Part shown: one piece after another, positions 41,343 to 49,014 of the stretch | Layout of the letters: each line of letters starts with the position of its first letter | Position numbering within the stretch: the stretch's first letter is position 1 | From: JAFASC01 sp036265935 | Lineage (GTDB): Bacteria; Pseudomonadota; Alphaproteobacteria; Rhizobiales; Beijerinckiaceae | Direction of reading: 5' to 3' | NCBI GenBank assembly: GCA_036265935.1 | Contig: DATAOB010000033.1 | Location: 1-58,551 of the forward strand | Length of the DNA: 58,551 nt | Program-made: the position numbers and the translations under genes | The notes under the pieces: model-generated | What the model was told of the DNA's origin: nothing | Databases searched by the model: none | What the model saw: the letters and a program-made list of their open reading frames with translations, nothing else

Positions 41343-41564
41343 ATGGCGGAAGAGAAGGTCGTGACCGAAGTTGCCGGTCGAGTTTGCGCGGTTGCCGTCG
41401 AGGCCGGCGCGAAGGTCGGCGCGGGCGAGGACGTCGTGCTCGTGGAAGCGATGAAGATGGAAATCGGCGCGTCGTCTGAACGCGGCGGCACCGTCAAATC
41501 GATTCTGGTGAAGCCGGACGAGTTGGTCGAAGAGGGGCAGGTCGTCGCAATCGTCGAGAGTTAG
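41343..41564 (+). CDS. Free-standing biotinyl carrier protein (BCCP-like)
   Basis: The 73-residue protein is a single biotinyl/lipoyl domain with the biotin attachment motif VEAMKMEI (Lys near residue 38) and the flanking Gly turns VAGRVCAVAVEAGAKVG and ELVEEGQVVAIVES. Most acyl-CoA carboxylases carry this domain fused to the biotin carboxylase; here it stands alone beside the beta subunit, as in malonyl- or pyruvate-type split complexes. It probably serves the divergent carboxyltransferase. Ends before repeat C2. Confidence 0.9.
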   Translation: MAEEKVVTEVAGRVCAVAVEAGAKVGAGEDVVLVEAMKMEIGASSERGGTVKSILVKPDELVEEGQVVAIVES

Positions 41565-41587
41565 TTAAGAGAGCACATGCAACGCCT

Positions 41588-41695
41588 CCACTTCCCCGGA
41601 CGCCGCAGGCGATCCGGGGTCCAGGGGCAGAGCTGTTTTACCTTGCGGCGTTTGCTCTAGGTCCCGGCTCTCGCTTCGCTCGGCCGGGAATGTGG
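41588..41695. repeat. Palindromic repeat family C, copy 2
   Basis: CACTTCCCCGGACGC, GCGATCCGGGGTCCAGGGGC, then GCGTTTGCTCTAGGTCCC and CGGCCGGGAATGTGG, in the same order as copy 1. It fills the convergent gap between the biotin carrier gene and the aldehyde dehydrogenase gene. Confidence 0.85.
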
Positions 41696-41698
41696 ACC

Positions 41699-43147
41699 TC
41701 ACCGCCCGAGCAAGAACTGCACCGCCATTTTTTGCAGCTTGCCGTAAGGCGGGGCGAGGCGCTCGAACCCGTTCATGAAGCCGACCTTGTGAATCGCGCG
41801 GGCATGACTGAAGCGCTTGAAACCGTCGAAGCCATGATACGCACCCATGCCGCTCGGGCCGACGCCACCGAACGGCAGATCGTTTTGCGCGACATGCAGG
41901 ATCGTGCCGTTGAGCGTGACGCCGCCTGAAATCGTCCGGCCCAAAATTTTCCGGCGGTTCGTCTCGCTGTTGGTCAGCACATAGAGTGCCAGCGGGCGGT
42001 CTTTTTCGTTGATGATGCGTAGCGCCTCATCAATCGAATCCGAGGAGACGATCGGCAGAACCGGGCCGAAAATCTCTTCGCGCATCAAGAGCGAGTTACG
42101 CGGCGGATCAATAACGATCGTCGGCGGAATCTTTCGGCTGTTGCTCGCTGTGTCTTCCGCCATCGACAAGATTTTCGCGCCGGCGCCGCGCGCTTCCTCG
42201 ACTGCATTCGTCAAGCGCTGATAATTCTGGTCGCTGATGATCGAGCTGTAATCGGGATTATCCGCGATATCAGGATAAAGCCGCTTCGCCTCGGCCAGAA
42301 TCGCCTCGGCCAGCTCCATCGCGCGCGCGGCAGGTGCGAGCACGTAATCCGGCGCAATGCAGGTTTGCCCGGCGTTGACGAATTTGCCGAAGGCGATGGC
42401 ACGCGCGGCTTTGTCCGTCGGATAATCGGAGCAGACGACGACCGGCGACTTGCCGCCGAGTTCGAGCGTCACCGGGGTGAGGTTCGGTGCCGCAGCCTGC
42501 ATCACCTTGCGGCCGATCGAGGTCGAGCCGGTGAAAAGCAAATGATCGAAGGGCAAGGCGCTGAACGCCTGCGCGACATCCGGGCCGCCGGTGACGACGG
42601 CGACTTCGCTCGGATCAAATGCTTCGCCGATGATCCGCTGCAGCAACTCGGAAAAGCGCGGCGTCAGCTCCGACGGCTTGATCATGACGCGGTTGCCGGC
42701 GGCGAGCGCATCGGCAAGCGGCGAGGCCGCGAGAAACAGTGGATAGTTCCATGGCGAGATGATGCCGATGACGCCAACCGGCTGGTATTCGACCCAGGCT
42801 TTTGCCGGCTGCATCGTGAAAGCGACGCGGCGTTTCTCTGGCCGCATCCAGCGCACGAGATGGCTCTTGGCGTGGCGGATTGCCTTGATCGAAGGGACGA
42901 GCTCGAGCAGCTCGGTCTCGTCGCTCGAGCGATGTCCGAAATCCTCGGAAATGGCGCGGGCGATCTCGGCGCGATTCGAGAGCAGCGCCCTTTCGAGCTT
43001 GTCCAGCAAGGCGCGGCGCTTCGTGGCGCCCGGCGCGCCCGCCTCGGCGAAGGCGCGCTTCTGGGCTTCGAGCAGGAGCTCGGCTTCGCTGCCTGGATTC
43101 GCCGGCCGGGAAAGCGGCGCTATCGCGGCTTCTGCAGATCCGTCCAT
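41699..43147 (-). CDS. Aldehyde dehydrogenase, coniferyl-aldehyde-dehydrogenase type
   Basis: The 482-residue NAD(P)-dependent enzyme oxidises an aldehyde to its acid. It has the Trp-Asn-Tyr-Pro stretch IISPWNYPLFLAASPLADAL, the catalytic Glu in TLELGGKSPVVV and the catalytic Cys in FVNAGQTCIAPDYVL. The C-terminal half has EEIFGPVLPIV and NDLPFGGVGPSGMGAYHG. This sequence pattern matches the CalB/ALDH3-like group that oxidises coniferyl or other lipophilic aldehydes. ATG 43147 is preceded by GGGAGCG and preferred to 43183. It lies downstream of fliJ on the same strand. Confidence 0.9.
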   Translation of the reverse strand: MDGSAEAAIAPLSRPANPGSEAELLLEAQKRAFAEAGAPGATKRRALLDKLERALLSNRAEIARAISEDFGHRSSDETELLELVPSIKAIRHAKSHLVRWMRPEKRRVAFTMQPAKAWVEYQPVGVIGIISPWNYPLFLAASPLADALAAGNRVMIKPSELTPRFSELLQRIIGEAFDPSEVAVVTGGPDVAQAFSALPFDHLLFTGSTSIGRKVMQAAAPNLTPVTLELGGKSPVVVCSDYPTDKAARAIAFGKFVNAGQTCIAPDYVLAPAARAMELAEAILAEAKRLYPDIADNPDYSSIISDQNYQRLTNAVEEARGAGAKILSMAEDTASNSRKIPPTIVIDPPRNSLLMREEIFGPVLPIVSSDSIDEALRIINEKDRPLALYVLTNSETNRRKILGRTISGGVTLNGTILHVAQNDLPFGGVGPSGMGAYHGFDGFKRFSHARAIHKVGFMNGFERLAPPYGKLQKMAVQFLLGR

Positions 43148-43243
43148 GATGATCGCTCCCGGTTTGCCGCATTGAAGCGGCACCCGGCGCGATCTTAGGA
43201 ACTTTTATGGGCCGCGGCCAATTGCGGCCGCGGCAGGTCGCCC

Positions 43244-43639
43244 TCAGGCGCGGGCGATCCCGAGCGAACTCATCTGAAAGGGTTCGCGCACCGACTCGAC
43301 TAAGGAGCCCTTCTCGCGTCCATCCAGGGTTTGCACCTTGGCATGCTCGGCGATGGCTTCTTCGAGGCGGACTTTCGCCTCTTCGAGCTGGCCGCGCAGT
43401 TCCGCCGTCGAGTTTTTCAGGTTGTCGCGCCTTGTGCGGGCGGCGCGGGCATAGGTCGGGTAGGCGAAATGGCTCGGGTCGGAAATGCCGGCCCGCTGTT
43501 CCTCCGCGAGAATTTCGCGGTCGAGATCGGCGGCCATCCGCACGAACTCGGCGATCATCGGCTCGATCTGGGCGACGCGCCGGCGCTTCTCGTCGACCTG
43601 GAAGCGCTTCAGCCGAATAAGAGTATCCCGCGACTTCAT
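43244..43639 (-). CDS. fliJ: Flagellar export chaperone/stalk protein FliJ
   Basis: The 131-residue protein is almost wholly coiled-coil (RLKRFQVDEKRRRVAQIEPMI, then long charged heptads), the hallmark of alphaproteobacterial FliJ, which forms the stalk inside the FliI ATPase ring of the flagellar export machine. The start MKSRDTLIRLKRF at 43639 follows GGAGTGGA. Divergent from ctrA over 437 bp, a conserved arrangement in the group. Its usual partner fliI does not follow it: the next gene is an aldehyde dehydrogenase. Confidence 0.88.
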   Translation of the reverse strand: MKSRDTLIRLKRFQVDEKRRRVAQIEPMIAEFVRMAADLDREILAEEQRAGISDPSHFAYPTYARAARTRRDNLKNSTAELRGQLEEAKVRLEEAIAEHAKVQTLDGREKGSLVESVREPFQMSSLGIARA

Positions 43640-44076
43640 TTCACTCCACTCCAGGACACCAACCACACCGAACCAACCGCGAGACGTTGAGGAGGATGAG
43701 GAAGGGAAGTTGCTGCTTCCTTACGCGCGGGCCACACGGCGCGGAAAAAGGCAGAAGTAAGCCGGCTTGGCTCCGCCGCGGTGACCCGCCGAAGTAAAGC
43801 GTAAGCTTCGGTTAAGATTCAGCGTTAACAATTTGGGCAGAGGTGCTTCGCACCGAAGCCTCTGAAGGCAAGTCTGATCCCGATGTCCTGTGCCCTTTTG
43901 ATAAATGTTTGGCCGAGGAGTCGGGCGCAGGTAACAGAAATTGTTAACCAATTCTCGGTAACGTTACGAAATCGAATTCCGTCGCGTTTGCCTCAAGACG
44001 TGGGCCGCCCGGCCAGGACCCGAAGAACGGCGCAGAGCCGCCTTGGGAAATTGCGGGGCAAGGGTGGGGACCTCAC
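43640..44076. promoter_or_regulatory. 437-bp intergenic regulatory region of fliJ and ctrA
   Basis: No real ORF. Elements visible: TTAA (43812-43815) and TTAA (43825-43828) separated by 9 bp, a possible CtrA-type box although the classic spacing is 7; a further TTAACC half site (43944-43949); and two GANTC methylation sites, GATTC (43816-43820, between the TTAA pair) and GAGTC (43918-43922). In Caulobacter, ctrA is autoregulated through such boxes, and its first promoter responds to GANTC methylation by CcrM. The first half of the region is also the fliJ leader. Confidence 0.5.
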
Positions 44077-44778
44077 ATGCGCGTTTTACTGATCGAAGAC
44101 GACCGCGCGACCGCGCAGAGCATCGAGCTGATGCTCAAGTCCGAGAATTTCAACGTCTACACCACCGATCTCGGTGAGGAGGGCATCGATCTCGGCAAGC
44201 TCTACGACTACGACATCATCCTCCTCGACCTCAACCTCCCAGACATGTCGGGCTACGAGGTCCTGCGCACGCTGCGCGTTGCCAAGGTCAAGACGCCGAT
44301 CCTGATCCTGTCCGGCCTCGCCGGCATCGAGGACAAGGTGAAGGGCCTCGGCTTCGGCGCCGACGACTACCTGACAAAACCCTTCCACAAGGACGAGCTC
44401 GTCGCCCGCATCCACGCCATCGTGCGGCGCTCGAAGGGCCACGCCCAATCGGTGATCACCACCGGCGACCTCACCGTCAATCTCGACCAGAAGACCGTCG
44501 AGGTCGGCGGCGCTCGCGTGCATCTCACCGGCAAAGAATATCAGATGCTGGAGCTGCTCTCGCTGCGCAAAGGCACGACGCTCACCAAAGAGATGTTCCT
44601 CAACCACCTCTATGGCGGGATGGACGAGCCCGAGCTCAAAATCATCGACGTCTTCATCTGCAAGCTCCGCAAAAAGCTCGCCAATGCGAGCCAGGGCCGC
44701 AATTACATCGAGACGGTGTGGGGCCGCGGCTACGTTCTGCGCGAGCCGACGGACGCCGACGAGCGGATCACGGCGTAA
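44077..44778 (+). CDS. ctrA: Cell-cycle response regulator CtrA
   Basis: The 233-residue OmpR-type regulator has a receiver domain (1-118) with acidic pocket EDD (7-9), phospho-acceptor Asp51 in ILLDLNLPDMSG, and the conserved Lys in DYLTKPF. The winged-helix DNA-binding domain carries VHLTGKEYQMLELLSLRKGT, the recognition helix FICKLRKKL and GRGYVLRE. The sequence is that of canonical CtrA, the master regulator of cell cycle, flagellar and division genes. It does not end in the Ala-Ala degradation tag of Caulobacter CtrA (it ends Ile-Thr-Ala). It has a 437-bp promoter region and a hairpin after the stop. Confidence 0.97.
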   Translation: MRVLLIEDDRATAQSIELMLKSENFNVYTTDLGEEGIDLGKLYDYDIILLDLNLPDMSGYEVLRTLRVAKVKTPILILSGLAGIEDKVKGLGFGADDYLTKPFHKDELVARIHAIVRRSKGHAQSVITTGDLTVNLDQKTVEVGGARVHLTGKEYQMLELLSLRKGTTLTKEMFLNHLYGGMDEPELKIIDVFICKLRKKLANASQGRNYIETVWGRGYVLREPTDADERITA

Positions 44779-44811
44779 GCAGCTACACCTCAGAACTCAG
44801 AACAAGCGACG

Positions 44812-44838
44812 CGCGATCGGACCTATGCTTCGATCGCG
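44812..44838 (+). terminator. Hairpin after ctrA
   Basis: CGCGATCG and CGATCGCG make a perfect 8-bp stem around an 11-nt loop, 33 bp after the ctrA stop. The next bases are TTATACC, a weak U-tract. This 85-bp convergent gap has no dispersed repeat, unlike other gaps of its size. Confidence 0.5.
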
Positions 44839-44863
44839 TTATACCTGCGCGCCGGGTATTTCC

Positions 44864-45289
44864 TCAGGGCTGCTTCACCGCGATAAATGAAGCGACGACC
44901 CCGGCCGGCGCTCCATTGTGCGGTTTCGCCCGTATGACGGTGCCGACAAGCGCTGGCACCTGATTCACGCCATTCGGCCAGGTATGGGCCAAGCGGCCGT
45001 TGTAATCGTACTCCCATCCGTCCGTTCCGGTGCCGGCACGCCCAGTGCCGACAATTTCCACGCTCGCCCCATCACCTGCCGGATCCTCGCGTACTGTCCC
45101 CTCTAGATCCAATCCGCCACCCTGCCAGTCGATTGCACCTTTGAGCGTGCCATTGGTGGGAAGCTGGAAGGTGAACACCGCCTCGGCGAAAAGCAGGTCG
45201 GCAAGCTTCTGCGGATCGCCGTCCGTAGGGGCCGGGTTGTTGAGGAAGCTGCGATACGTCCATTTTCCGATAAGTGTCGCCGCCGGCAT
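44864..45289 (-). CDS. Conserved hypothetical protein, beta-rich
   Basis: The 141-residue protein has no signal peptide. It begins AATLIGKWTYRSFLNNP and shows alternating beta-strand pattern through FTFQLPTNGTLKGAIDW, GLDLEGTV and GWEYDYNGRLAHTWPNG, to VASFIAVKQP. The pattern suggests a small beta-barrel, perhaps calycin-like, but I do not recognise a family. It converges on ctrA and lies 117 bp downstream of the start of nothing obvious; an epoxide-hydrolase-like gene ends 117 bp further upstream on the same strand. Confidence 0.6.
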   Translation of the reverse strand: MPAATLIGKWTYRSFLNNPAPTDGDPQKLADLLFAEAVFTFQLPTNGTLKGAIDWQGGGLDLEGTVREDPAGDGASVEIVGTGRAGTGTDGWEYDYNGRLAHTWPNGVNQVPALVGTVIRAKPHNGAPAGVVASFIAVKQP

Positions 45290-45406
45290 CGGAAGCTCCC
45301 GTCGTTTGCGAAGGGCATGTACAGTAGAAAGAACTACCGATGGTTGCGCAGACCGACGGCGCTGGCAAGCAAAATCTCAGATGGAACGTTCGACACAATC
45401 AGTGAC

Positions 45407-46378
45407 TCACCTCGCATTCGCCTGCAAAAACTCGACGATCGCAGCGTTGACCTCGGCCGGGCGCTCCTGCTGCACCCAATGGCCGGCGCCTTCGATCAGC
45501 ACCTTGCCCCTTATGTTAGGCACCATCCGCTCGATCTCCGCCAGCGCGCGCTCGCCGATAACGCCGCGGATGACGGCGTCATGCGTGCCGGCGATGAACA
45601 AAGCCGGCTGAGTGATCACCGCGTCCTGCCATGGCGCGGTGAGGTCCCAGTTGCGATCGATGTTGCGGTACCAGTTCAGCCCGCCGCGAAAGCCGGTGCG
45701 GCGAAAGGTGAGAGCAAAGCGGCGGATGTCGGCTTCGGTGATCCAATCCGGCATTTGATCCGCCGGCTGCGCCAGCGACAAAAAACCTTCGCCTGGCTTT
45801 AGATTCAGCCCGCCGCCGGTGCCGCGGAGAGCCTCGTTCGCCTTCGGATAGAAGAGTTTGCGGAAGGTCAGGACCGGATCGGCCTCGAACTCCGCCTCCG
45901 CCACGCCCGGTTCCTGGAAGTAGATCCAGTAGAACCGCTCGAGTCCCATCTTGCGCAGCATCCCGAGCGGCCGCGCCGGCCCGCGCGGGCGCGGCGGTAC
46001 GCTCAATCCAACGACTGCCGTAAACACATCCGGCCGAAACATGGCGCAATGCCAGGCGACCGGTGCGCCCCAATCATGACCGATGACGACCGCCTGTTTT
46101 TCGCCAAGCCCGGCGACAAGCGCGACAATATCGCCGGTGATATGAAACAGCGTGTACTCGCCGACGTCCTTCGGTGCGCTCGTCTGCCCGTATCCGCGCA
46201 TGTCAGGGGCGACGGCATGGAAGCCTGCCGCGGCAATCGCCGGCAGCTGATGGCGCCAGGAATAGGCGAGTTCCGGCCAGCCATGGCAAAGGATGACGAG
46301 CGGCCCCGACCCCTGCTCGGTGATGTGCATGTCGATGCCGTTCACCTTGAGCTGCCGCTCGCTGATTTGCGCTGTCAT
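45407..46378 (-). CDS. Alpha/beta hydrolase, epoxide hydrolase type
   Basis: The 323-residue enzyme has oxyanion motif HGWP, nucleophile elbow GHDWGAP with Asp102 as the nucleophile (Asp rather than Ser marks the epoxide hydrolase/dehalogenase branch), a cap domain (about 135-240) with FYWIYFQEP offering a Tyr, and catalytic His in GAGHWVQQERP. It would open an epoxide to a diol. Haloalkane or fluoroacetate dehalogenases share the nucleophile but differ in the HGWP and cap features. The gene lies divergent from the URC operon across 129 bp. Confidence 0.9.
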   Translation of the reverse strand: MTAQISERQLKVNGIDMHITEQGSGPLVILCHGWPELAYSWRHQLPAIAAAGFHAVAPDMRGYGQTSAPKDVGEYTLFHITGDIVALVAGLGEKQAVVIGHDWGAPVAWHCAMFRPDVFTAVVGLSVPPRPRGPARPLGMLRKMGLERFYWIYFQEPGVAEAEFEADPVLTFRKLFYPKANEALRGTGGGLNLKPGEGFLSLAQPADQMPDWITEADIRRFALTFRRTGFRGGLNWYRNIDRNWDLTAPWQDAVITQPALFIAGTHDAVIRGVIGERALAEIERMVPNIRGKVLIEGAGHWVQQERPAEVNAAIVEFLQANAR

Positions 46379-46467
46379 GGGCCATTCCTATCTAGAGACA
46401 CGGCTGCTGCGGGCTGGTTGACGCGCGCCCGAGCTAGGGCCAGCATAGCTCAGATGTGCGGCTTCGG

Positions 46468-46489
46468 GGCCCTTCCGGTCGGGAGGGCC
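46468..46489 (+). promoter_or_regulatory. Attenuator-like hairpin in the URC operon leader
   Basis: GGCCCTTCC (46468-46476) and GGGAGGGCC (46481-46489) form a 9-bp stem (one G-U) with a GGTC tetraloop, followed directly by TTTGCG and, 18 bp further, the first gene's ATG. It has the shape of an intrinsic terminator lying between gene and promoter, so it could control readthrough into the operon. It could also end an upstream transcript. Confidence 0.4.
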
Positions 46490-46507
46490 TTTGCGATTCA
46501 AGGCAAT

Positions 46508-47758
46508 ATGAATACGCCGAACAAGACTGGGCATATCAGGCTGACCTCGCATCCCGAGCCCGGCCAGCGGCCGATCCGCTGGGGCGCGGCGAGCGCCGAG
46601 GAGCGCGGGCCGGTCATCGGCACGGTGACCCGCCAGGGCGAGCGCAATGTGATCGGCTCGCATGGCGGCGCCTACGGGCTCTACCGCGCGCTCGCCGTCT
46701 CGGCCGGGGCGCTGAACCCGCTGGCAAAACCCGATCTCACCAATACGAGCCCGGCGCTGCGGATCGGGCCCTATCCGCAATGGTTCGAGCCGGATCGCAT
46801 CGTCGCGCTCGACCCGTTCGGCCATATCGCCCAGGAAGTGTTTGCCCGCGACATTGCGCAGGGCCTCGACATTCGCCCGACGATCGCCGTCACCAAGGCA
46901 CGGCTGAACCTGCCGGAAATCGGCGAGGCGATGAGGCTCCGCCGCCTCGAGCCGGACGGCACGCTCCTGCATCCCTCCGGCGATATCGCCGTCACAAAGA
47001 TCGCCATCGATCCGGTCTGGCATTTGCCCGGCATCGCGCATCGCTTCGGCATCGACGAGACGCGCCTTCGCCGCACGCTGTTCGAGCAGACCGGCGGCAT
47101 GTATCCCGAGCTTGTGACGCGCCCCGATCTCAGCGTCTTCCTACCGCCGATCGGCGGCGCCACCGCTTACGTCTTCGGTGACGTGCAGGATTTGGCCGAA
47201 GGCCGTTCGCAACTGACATGCCGCGTGCATGACGAGTGCAACGGCTCCGACGTGTTCGGCTCCGACATCTGCACCTGCCGGCCTTATCTGACGCACGGCA
47301 TCGAGGAATGCGTCGCCGCCGCGCAGAAAGGCGGCGTTGGGCTCATCGTCTATAACAGGAAAGAGGGCCGCGCGCTTGGCGAGGTGACGAAATTTTTGGT
47401 CTACAATGCGCGCAAGCGCCAGGAGGGCGGCGACACCGCCGCCACTTATTTCGAGCGCACCGAATGCGTCGCCGGCGTACAGGACGCGCGCTTCCAGGAG
47501 CTGATGCCCGATGTCTTGCACTGGCTCGGCGTGACGCGCATCGACCGCTTCGTCTCGATGAGCAACATGAAATACGACGCGATCGTCAAGACCGGAATAG
47601 AGATCGTCGAGCGCGTGCCGATTCCCGATTGGCTCATTCCGCCGGACGCATCGGTGGAGATGGAAGCCAAGAAAGCCGCCGGCTATTTCTCATCCGGCGA
47701 GAAGCCGAGCGACGCCGATCTGAAGCGGACCAGCGGACGCTCGCTGGAGAAATATTGA
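46508..47758 (+). CDS. GTP cyclohydrolase II homologue of the URC uracil-degradation pathway (Urc1)
   Basis: The 416-residue protein has an N-terminal GTP_CH_N-like domain (about 1-190) absent from riboflavin-synthesis RibA, then a GTP cyclohydrolase II domain (about 200-360). The zinc site is preserved as HDECNGSDVFGSDICTC (Cys-x10-Cys-x-Cys), though the last motif is CTC rather than CDC. VYNRKEGRALGE fits the GCH-II segment with the catalytic Arg. No DHBP synthase domain is present and no riboflavin genes are near. With DUF1688 and uracil phosphoribosyltransferase directly downstream, this is the Urc1 type, which in yeast acts in ring opening after uracil is turned into a nucleotide. AAGG precedes ATG 46508. 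Confidence 0.9.
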   Translation: MNTPNKTGHIRLTSHPEPGQRPIRWGAASAEERGPVIGTVTRQGERNVIGSHGGAYGLYRALAVSAGALNPLAKPDLTNTSPALRIGPYPQWFEPDRIVALDPFGHIAQEVFARDIAQGLDIRPTIAVTKARLNLPEIGEAMRLRRLEPDGTLLHPSGDIAVTKIAIDPVWHLPGIAHRFGIDETRLRRTLFEQTGGMYPELVTRPDLSVFLPPIGGATAYVFGDVQDLAEGRSQLTCRVHDECNGSDVFGSDICTCRPYLTHGIEECVAAAQKGGVGLIVYNRKEGRALGEVTKFLVYNARKRQEGGDTAATYFERTECVAGVQDARFQELMPDVLHWLGVTRIDRFVSMSNMKYDAIVKTGIEIVERVPIPDWLIPPDASVEMEAKKAAGYFSSGEKPSDADLKRTSGRSLEKY

Positions 47759-47761
47759 GCC

Positions 47762-49003
47762 GTGCAGGCGGTCGCGACGCCGCTTGAAGGTCAGGCGCTG
47801 TATTTGTTGAGCGCGCGCGCCGTGCGCGAACGCGCCCATCGCATGCGGGAGCTGTGCGAAGCCGGCAAATTGCAGCATTGGCGCATCGACGGGGGCCGGC
47901 TCGATGCGATCGCCGATTATGTCTGCGAGACGATCTGGGACAATTACCCGCTCCTGAACATTCCGTTTCATGCGCGCTGGCGGCATTTCGCCCAAGGCGG
48001 GCATGATCGTTGGGCGGCGCTTGGCGAAAAGGCGCGCTGGAAGAATGAAGCGGAAAAAGCCCGCGCCGCGTTCGATCTCGTCATCGTTAGCGTGCTTCTC
48101 GACGCCGGCGCCGGTCCGGACTGGCGCTACCGGGACGCGCAGGGCTCGATTCTGTCGCGCTCGGAAGGATTGGCGGTCGCTTCGCTCGACATATTTGCGA
48201 CGGGGGCGTTCTCGTCTCATGCAGACGACCCGTTGCGCGTCGATGCGGAGCGGCTGCTTGACTTAAGGGCGAACGATCTTCGCCGCGGATTTCAGGTCGG
48301 CGCGAGCAATCCGCTGGTCGGGCTCGAAAGCCGGGCAATGTTGCTCAATGCGCTCGGACAAGTGTGTCTCGACTCGCCTGATATATTCGCGCGCGGGGAC
48401 AATGCGCGTCCCGGCGGTCTCTTCGACTATCTCGCCGCACAAGCACAGCCCAGCATCAGTGCCGACGCCGTGTTGCACGCGCTCCTGCGTCATCTCGGTT
48501 CGATCTGGCCATCGCGTCTGTCGCTGGATGGGATTCCGCTCGGCGATACCTGGCAGCATCCCGCCTTACAGACCGATGACGCGACAAGCGGCCTCGTTCC
48601 CTTCCACAAATTATCCCAATGGCTCGCCTATTCCTTGATCGAGCCGCTGCAGGCTGCGGGAATCGCCGTCACCGACATCGATGCGCTGACCGGGTTGCCG
48701 GAATATCGCAATGGCGGACTCTTCGTCGATCTCGACGCGCTGGTGCCGAACGACCCGTCGGCCCTCGCACAAACCCACAGCGTCGATTCGCTCTTCATTG
48801 TCGAATGGCGGGCGCTTACGGTCGCTCTGCTCGACGATATCGCCGAGCGCGTTCGCGCGCGGCTCGAGCTCGATGCGTCGCGTCTGCCGCTCGCCTGCGT
48901 GCTCGAAGGCGGCACCTGGTCCGCCGGCCGGCGCATCGCGCGCAAGAAACGCGCCGACGGTTCGCCGCCGCTGAAAATCGCAAGCGACGGCACGGTTTTT
49001 TGA
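47762..49003 (+). CDS. DUF1688 protein of the URC pathway (Urc4)
   Basis: The 413-residue cytoplasmic protein is of the DUF1688 family, known as Urc4 in Lachancea kluyveri and required for uracil catabolism. It begins YLLSARAVRERAHRMRELCEAG, then YVCETIWDNYPLLNIPFHARWRHF and VSVLLDAGAGPDWRYRDA, the family's conserved blocks with many His/Trp/Asp residues. GLLFDYL and GVLEGGTWSAGRRIA-type segments follow. Its exact reaction is not established; it acts between the nucleotide and the 3-carbon product. GTG 47762 lies 3 bp after the Urc1 stop with GGAGA upstream. Confidence 0.9.
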   Translation: MQAVATPLEGQALYLLSARAVRERAHRMRELCEAGKLQHWRIDGGRLDAIADYVCETIWDNYPLLNIPFHARWRHFAQGGHDRWAALGEKARWKNEAEKARAAFDLVIVSVLLDAGAGPDWRYRDAQGSILSRSEGLAVASLDIFATGAFSSHADDPLRVDAERLLDLRANDLRRGFQVGASNPLVGLESRAMLLNALGQVCLDSPDIFARGDNARPGGLFDYLAAQAQPSISADAVLHALLRHLGSIWPSRLSLDGIPLGDTWQHPALQTDDATSGLVPFHKLSQWLAYSLIEPLQAAGIAVTDIDALTGLPEYRNGGLFVDLDALVPNDPSALAQTHSVDSLFIVEWRALTVALLDDIAERVRARLELDASRLPLACVLEGGTWSAGRRIARKKRADGSPPLKIASDGTVF

Positions 49004-49014
49004 AGGGGGCAGAT

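Noticed and set aside
46508..47758. Riboflavin-synthesis role (RibA) for the GTP cyclohydrolase II homologue
   Set aside because: It has an extra N-terminal domain, no rib genes nearby, and direct linkage to DUF1688 and uracil phosphoribosyltransferase.
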